NCBI RefSeq assembly: GCF_003008425.1
Contig: NZ_PXOQ01000009.1
Location: 503,501-567,500 of the forward strand
DNA length: 64,000 bases
From: Aurantibacter aestuarii
GTDB taxonomy: Bacteria; Bacteroidota; Bacteroidia; Flavobacteriales; Flavobacteriaceae
Direction: 5' to 3'
The position numbers and the translations under genes were made by a program. The notes under the pieces were generated by a model. It did no database searches and was not told the DNA's origin. It worked only from the letters and a program-made list of their open reading frames with translations. Position 1 is the stretch's first letter, and every line of letters starts with the position of its first letter. Below are positions 59,076 to 64,000 of this stretch, in pieces.

Positions 59076-60164
59076 TTATTTTTTTAACATTTCTGGTGTA
59101 GCAACGGTTCTAAACCCTAAATGGTCTGAACCAGAATCTACCGCATTACCCATACGTGCAGAAATTCTAAAACTTGCACAATAAGAGTCGTGACATAAAA
59201 AAGAACCACCTTTCATAACATATTCAGTTTGATAAGGGTTATCTGGCGAAAAAGATTTTTCTGCACCTTTTGGGTTCTTTATATTAGACGTATTAGTTAT
59301 CGTGTTATAATAATTGACATTAAAATAATCACTAGTCAATTCCCACACATTTCCTGCCATATCATATAGTCCAATACTATTTGGCGGATAACTTTTAACT
59401 GGCGCAATGTATTCAAAACCATCTGCATTAATATTTTGAGTTGGAAATTTACCTTGCCAAGTATTTGCATTAGCGTTTAATAATTGCGGATTGTTACCCC
59501 AAGTAAATATCGCATTGGTATTTAAACCTTGTGCGGCACTTTCCCACTCTGCTTCGGTTGGCAAACGTCTATTTGCCCATTTACAGTACGCCATAGCATC
59601 TTCATAAGCAATATGAACTACTGGGTAATTATCTTTTCCTTCAATAGAACTATCGGGCCCAGATGGATGTTTCCAGTTGGCTCCTATTTTCCAAGTCCAC
59701 CATTGCCAAAAGTTAGCCATACTAACAACAGCTTTTACATTTTTATTAAAAATTAAACTACCAGGCTGCAAAATAGAATCATGTGGTTTTGGTGTGTTTG
59801 GAGGTAATTCTTTTTTCATCTCCTCCCAATCAATATCACGTTCTGCAACTGTAACGTAACCCGTTTCATTTACAAATTTTTTGTATTCTGCATTAGTAAC
59901 TTCTGTAATATCTATAAAAAAACCATCCACAGTCACTTGATGAGCAGGTTTTTCTCTAGGCATAGCATATTTATCGCCTGTTTTTGCGCCTCTTAAAAAA
60001 GATTTTGCTTCAACCCAAACCATGCCTTCAGGTGTATCTAACTTAACATCTGTTTCTGTAATCGTATTGTTATCAATAGCTTTGTTAGTGTTTTCTTCAT
60101 TTTTACAACTACTAAAAAAAATTAAAAAAAATAGAACACTAATTTTTATTTGGGGATTTTTCAT
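59076..60164 (-). CDS. Formylglycine-generating enzyme (SUMF1/FGE family) lipoprotein
   Basis: A 362-residue lipoprotein (FFLIFFSSCKNEEN lipobox) of the copper-dependent FGE family that converts the sulfatase Cys to formylglycine. The N-terminal GMVWVEAKSFLRGA, HQVTVDGFFIDITEVTNAEY and LPTEAEWESAAQG blocks and the two active Cys (324 and 329) in GGSFLCHDSYCASFRISARM are complete, so it is probably catalytic and not just a structural FGE-like protein. It converges on the second sulfatase (5 bp) and is divergent from the sensor gene. I use ATG 60164 rather than TTG 60170. Its membrane attachment suits maturation of exported sulfatases, which usually happens before or during export. Confidence 0.92.
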   Translation of the reverse strand: MKNPQIKISVLFFLIFFSSCKNEENTNKAIDNNTITETDVKLDTPEGMVWVEAKSFLRGAKTGDKYAMPREKPAHQVTVDGFFIDITEVTNAEYKKFVNETGYVTVAERDIDWEEMKKELPPNTPKPHDSILQPGSLIFNKNVKAVVSMANFWQWWTWKIGANWKHPSGPDSSIEGKDNYPVVHIAYEDAMAYCKWANRRLPTEAEWESAAQGLNTNAIFTWGNNPQLLNANANTWQGKFPTQNINADGFEYIAPVKSYPPNSIGLYDMAGNVWELTSDYFNVNYYNTITNTSNIKNPKGAEKSFSPDNPYQTEYVMKGGSFLCHDSYCASFRISARMGNAVDSGSDHLGFRTVATPEMLKK

Positions 60165-60239
60165 AAACAATTGGTTTGATTGTTTTAATTTAATTAATTT
60201 TCCGCTTTATATAAAAACGAATAAGTCAAAGATATTATT

Positions 60240-63200
60240 TTGAGTTCAATTAAACATTTTATTCTTTTATTCTTTTGCATTAACGCAATGACTTGTTTTG
60301 CCCAAAATTCGTTTGATGTTCTTCAACTAGAAAACGATTATAACAACTCCCAAAGTATTATTTACAGTATTGCCCAAGACAGCGTAGGTAACTTATGGAT
60401 GGCGACTGAAGAAGGCGTATTAAAAAATAACTCTTCTAACTACCAAAAATACAATACTTATAATGGTTTAGTAAATTTTTCTAAAAACCGAATCACAAAA
60501 ATTATTGTGGACTCTAAACAAAATGTGTGGATTGGTCATGAAAATGGAATTGGTTTGTACAATAAGAAAACAGATGTTTTTGAAAGTTTAACCACAACAG
60601 GTATAAATACTATAGGTAGTGTTAAGTCTATTACTGAAGATTCTGAACATCGCATTTGGGTTGGTGCTTATAACGGTTTGTTTCAGCTCATTAAAAATAA
60701 AGACACATATACCAGTAAAAAGCTTGTAGACAACTATAATATAAATGCTGTTTTTATAAAAAACGACTTGGTTTATTTAGGTACAGATCAAGGATTAATA
60801 AGATATTCTACAACCAATAATAACATTAAAAATTTATCTGAGGATTATAAGTCTCCTGTGTTTTTTATTAAAGAGCTTAAAAAACAAATTTATGTGGGCT
60901 TTAAAAACGGAGATTTATTTAAGCTAAAGAATGCCGAACTTAAAAAAGTTAATCTGCCAATTCCTAATTCTTATCCTATTTATGATATTATAGAAGACGA
61001 CAGTAAAAACATCTACATTGCAACAGACGGGAATGGTATTATTCATCTTAACAGAAGGAATGAATTAATTAATCATTTAGTGGAAGATGTCAATAATCCA
61101 AAAGCCCTTAACAGTAATGGTGTATATGATATTGAACTTGGTAAGGAAAATATTATTTGGATTGCAACCTATGGTGGTGGCTTAAATTACATCGACTTAA
61201 AGCAACGCCAATTCGAGCAAATTACCCATAAAATAAACAATCCTAACAGCATTGCTTCTAATTTCACCAGAGCAATTGCAACAGACCGTAATAAAAATAT
61301 ATGGTTTGGAACTAAACAAGGGATAAGTATCTATTATCCAGAAACTAAGAACTGGAAACATATTACAAATTTTAAGTATCAAAATACGACATTAAGCGAT
61401 ATTGTATTGGCCATTCAGCCAGACCAAGACGATATGTATGTGGGTACATATAATAGTGGTGTATTTAAAATAAACATCAACAGCTTATCCAGTGAAAGCA
61501 TAAATTCTAAATACCCTAACGAGAACATTCTTAAAAAAGTTTATGCGGTTTTTAAAGACGACAACAATAACCTCTGGTTTGGTGGTATTGAAGGAGACTT
61601 AACAGTAATAAGAGCAGATAATAGCTTAAAGAAATACAGTACAGGAGCAGTTAGATATATTACCCAGACTAAAAACGGACTCATTTATGTAGCCGGACGT
61701 CTAGGTTTATTTGCTATAAATGATGAAAAAAGTGAAATTAGCAGAATTTCTGAAATAGCTCCAAATAACTCTACACTCGCCTACTCTACAATTAATGTGG
61801 TCTATGAAGATCAAAATAACAATTTACTTTTAGGAACTAACGGTGAAGGTTTAATTTTTTATAAACCCGACAACAAAACGTTTAAAAAATTAAAAATGAA
61901 AGATGGTTTACCGTCTGACATTGTACAAGGTTTTTTAGCAGAAAATTATAATAACTATTGGATTAGTACTACAAAAGGTCTTGCAAATATAAAACTTAGC
62001 ACCAAAGACACCTTAGTAACTACTTACGATAAAAATGATGGTTTAGCCAGTACAGAATATAATTATGGAAGTTTTAATAAACTGGCGCCAAATAAATTTG
62101 CGTTTGGTGGTATTGATGGTGTAAGTATTTTTAACCCTAAAAAAATAAAAGAATTTAATTATACACCAGATATTGTTTTTACAAATCTGAAATTATTTAA
62201 TAAAAATTTAGATCCGAAATCTGGAATTTTAGATCAGCATATTAACGAGACCGAAAAAATTAATCTGAATCACAAAGAAAATTCCATACAATTTGAATTT
62301 ACAGGCGTATCACACAGCATTAATTCCAAATTAAAATACACTTATAAATTAGAAGGCTTTAATAACCAATGGTCTGCTCCAAGTGAAGCGAATTTAGCAA
62401 CTTACACTAATCTTAACTCTGGAACTTATACGTTTAAGGTTAAAACGGTTAACAAATATGGTAATTTTGGAAAAGAACGACGCATAGAGATTATTATATC
62501 CACTCCATTTTGGAAATCTAATTTAGCTTATGCCATTTACACTATTACATTTATTCTTTTAGTGATTCTTGCTTTTTATCTGGCACGTTTTTTAATTAAT
62601 AAACGTAATGCCGAGGAGCAAATTGAGTTTTTTAACAACATTACCCACGAAATAAAAACACCTCTTACCATTTTAATATCTTCTTTAGACAATATAACAG
62701 ACCAGTCAAATTCTAACGAAGAATCAAAAACACGAGTAAAAACAACCGTTAAACGTATTAATTCTTTATTCGAGCAGTTACTTAATTTTCATAAAATTAC
62801 CTCTCAAGAGAATATATCCAACCATATTAGTGAGATTGATATAAAAAGTCATATAGATCAGGTTATTAATGATTTTGAACCACTTACGAAGGAAAAAAAT
62901 ATTAAAATTAGTTACACTAATGATTGGAAAGATGGCTTTTTTATCAACGATAAAGACCTGTTAGACAAAGTCCTGCTTAACATTATCTCTAATGCAATAA
63001 AATACAGTAACGAAAACGGTCAGATTACCATCCATTCTTTTAAAAATAAACAAGATGAACTTGAATTGGAAATATCCGACGATGGTATTGGTATCCCTAA
63101 AGATCAGCAAAAATATATTTTAAAACGCTATTACCGTGCCCGAAATGTCATAAATAGCCAAAGACCTGGAACTGGTTTGGGTCTGGTTATGGTTAAGCGT

Positions 63201-64000
63201 ATTTTAGAAAAATCTGGAGGTAGTATTAAATTTAAAAGTGAAGAAAATAAAGGAACTGTCTTTAACATCACTTTAAAAAACTTAAAACAAGAATTAAAAC
63301 ATAAGGAAGATATTAAATCGCAAACCATCCAAACCTTTGTAAGCAATCATGCAGATATAGATGGTATTGATTCTTTTAGTGATAACCAGATATTGATTGT
63401 AGAAGATAATGATGAATTAAGAGAACTTTTAGTCAATACGCTTGGTGAATATTTCCAAGTACACGAAGCAAAAAATGGTAAAGAAGGTTTAGAAAAAGCA
63501 TCTGTTATTTTCCCTAATCTTATTCTTACCGATTTAATTATGCCAGAAATGGATGGTATGCAAATGTCTAAACATATAAAGGATGACATCAATTTAAACC
63601 ACATTCCTGTATTCATGTTAACTGTTTTGCAAAATTCATCTCAAAAGATAGAAAGTATTAAAACAGGAATTTCAGAATACATAGAAAAGCCAATTGATTT
63701 AAATTTCTTACTATTTAAAATTGTAAACACATTCAAATGGCAGCAAACACTGCGTCAAAAATATGTTCATGATAACGAATCTAATAATGCAGAGTTATTT
63801 AAAAACGACCAAGACAAGGAATTTTTAGACAACTTAGAAAAAACTGTTTTAGACAATATCGAAAATAATTCATTTTCAGTTCACGACTTATCTAAAAGTT
63901 TTGGAATGAGTAGAACTTCATTATATATGAAGCTTAAAAACTTAGTTAATTTATCGCCTCAAGACTTTATTATACACACAAAACTTAAACACGCTAAAAG
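60240..64000 (+). CDS. Hybrid two-component system sensor/regulator (3' truncated)
   Basis: At least 1253 residues, open to the window end. The TTG at 60240, after an in-frame stop at 60222, gives a signal peptide (SSIKHFILLFFCINAMTCFAQ), the best start. Then about fourteen Reg_prop beta-propeller blades (for example NIWFGTKQGISIYY, IWIATYGGGLNYID), a Y_Y_Y domain (about 690-755), a membrane helix (about 760-785), histidine kinase with His803 in NNITHEIKTPL, HATPase (near 905), a receiver with phospho-Asp1098 (LTDLIMPEMDG) and EKP, and an AraC-type HTH (from about 1214). Such sensors detect oligosaccharides in the periplasm and activate nearby glycan genes. Confidence 0.93.
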   Translation, partial: MSSIKHFILLFFCINAMTCFAQNSFDVLQLENDYNNSQSIIYSIAQDSVGNLWMATEEGVLKNNSSNYQKYNTYNGLVNFSKNRITKIIVDSKQNVWIGHENGIGLYNKKTDVFESLTTTGINTIGSVKSITEDSEHRIWVGAYNGLFQLIKNKDTYTSKKLVDNYNINAVFIKNDLVYLGTDQGLIRYSTTNNNIKNLSEDYKSPVFFIKELKKQIYVGFKNGDLFKLKNAELKKVNLPIPNSYPIYDIIEDDSKNIYIATDGNGIIHLNRRNELINHLVEDVNNPKALNSNGVYDIELGKENIIWIATYGGGLNYIDLKQRQFEQITHKINNPNSIASNFTRAIATDRNKNIWFGTKQGISIYYPETKNWKHITNFKYQNTTLSDIVLAIQPDQDDMYVGTYNSGVFKININSLSSESINSKYPNENILKKVYAVFKDDNNNLWFGGIEGDLTVIRADNSLKKYSTGAVRYITQTKNGLIYVAGRLGLFAINDEKSEISRISEIAPNNSTLAYSTINVVYEDQNNNLLLGTNGEGLIFYKPDNKTFKKLKMKDGLPSDIVQGFLAENYNNYWISTTKGLANIKLSTKDTLVTTYDKNDGLASTEYNYGSFNKLAPNKFAFGGIDGVSIFNPKKIKEFNYTPDIVFTNLKLFNKNLDPKSGILDQHINETEKINLNHKENSIQFEFTGVSHSINSKLKYTYKLEGFNNQWSAPSEANLATYTNLNSGTYTFKVKTVNKYGNFGKERRIEIIISTPFWKSNLAYAIYTITFILLVILAFYLARFLINKRNAEEQIEFFNNITHEIKTPLTILISSLDNITDQSNSNEESKTRVKTTVKRINSLFEQLLNFHKITSQENISNHISEIDIKSHIDQVINDFEPLTKEKNIKISYTNDWKDGFFINDKDLLDKVLLNIISNAIKYSNENGQITIHSFKNKQDELELEISDDGIGIPKDQQKYILKRYYRARNVINSQRPGTGLGLVMVKRILEKSGGSIKFKSEENKGTVFNITLKNLKQELKHKEDIKSQTIQTFVSNHADIDGIDSFSDNQILIVEDNDELRELLVNTLGEYFQVHEAKNGKEGLEKASVIFPNLILTDLIMPEMDGMQMSKHIKDDINLNHIPVFMLTVLQNSSQKIESIKTGISEYIEKPIDLNFLLFKIVNTFKWQQTLRQKYVHDNESNNAELFKNDQDKEFLDNLEKTVLDNIENNSFSVHDLSKSFGMSRTSLYMKLKNLVNLSPQDFIIHTKLKHAK

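Overview
The window is chromosomal DNA of a marine member of the Flavobacteriaceae (Bacteroidota). The evidence is the low-GC, AT-rich codon use, promoter -7 boxes of the Bacteroidota form TAnnTTTG, a PorD-type secretion protein, a SusR-like hybrid two-component sensor, an omega/Rpb6-type RNA polymerase subunit, and gene orders (recN-porD-coaBC-rpoZ-bamD; ftsK-lolA-lptFG-ribBA) that I recall as typical of the family. I cannot name the genus from sequence alone.

Layout. 1-1.9 kb: the 3' part of a TonB-dependent outer-membrane barrel. 2-10.3 kb (minus strand): fabI, recN, porD, coaBC, rpoZ, bamD, a Kir-like K+ channel, dapA and a DUF6913-like gene. 10.3-12 kb: a 5'-nucleotidase split into two genes in permuted order. 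12-20.5 kb (minus strand): a thiamine operon led by a clear TPP riboswitch, in the order thiS, thiC, a TenI/ThiE-like gene, thiD, thiE, thiG, thiH and thiF-rhodanese. Between thiC and thiD lie palindromic repeats, including four inverted doublets of exactly 81 bp, two of which tightly flank a small GIY-YIG endonuclease gene. 20.5-31.7 kb: housekeeping genes (ligA, LOG, prmC, GNAT, ribD, HAD, EamA, YigZ, lpdA, Lrp). 31.9-40.4 kb: a trans-sulfuration-type PLP enzyme, NhaC, and a run of peroxide-defence genes (peroxiredoxin, thioredoxin, katG with an ankyrin gene, fasciclin, tpx). 40.5-52.8 kb: dgkA, ftsK, lolA-like, an enlarged lptF/G, ribBA with a degenerate RibA half, a DegT aminotransferase, a nitroreductase, tRNA-Ser(TGA), a LacI-type regulator, a DnaQ/GIY-YIG fusion and an HMA-MauE protein. 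53-64 kb: a sulfated-polysaccharide locus with a GH29 alpha-L-fucosidase, a metallophosphoesterase, two S1 sulfatases, a formylglycine-generating lipoprotein and a hybrid two-component sensor that runs off the window end.

How the parts work together. The 53-64 kb locus is self-contained for handling a sulfated fucose-containing glycan, probably algal. The sulfatases need their Cys converted to formylglycine, and a probable maturase is encoded next to them; the sensor probably controls the locus. No SusC/SusD pair is visible, so it may lie beyond the right edge. The thiamine genes form one feedback-regulated pathway making the thiazole and joining it to HMP-PP.

Most unusual observation: the association of a stand-alone GIY-YIG nuclease gene with REPIN-like doublets inserted in the thi operon, including one solitary unit that supplies the last codons and stop of the TenI-like gene. 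This resembles the known link between REP elements and RAYT transposases but with a different nuclease family.
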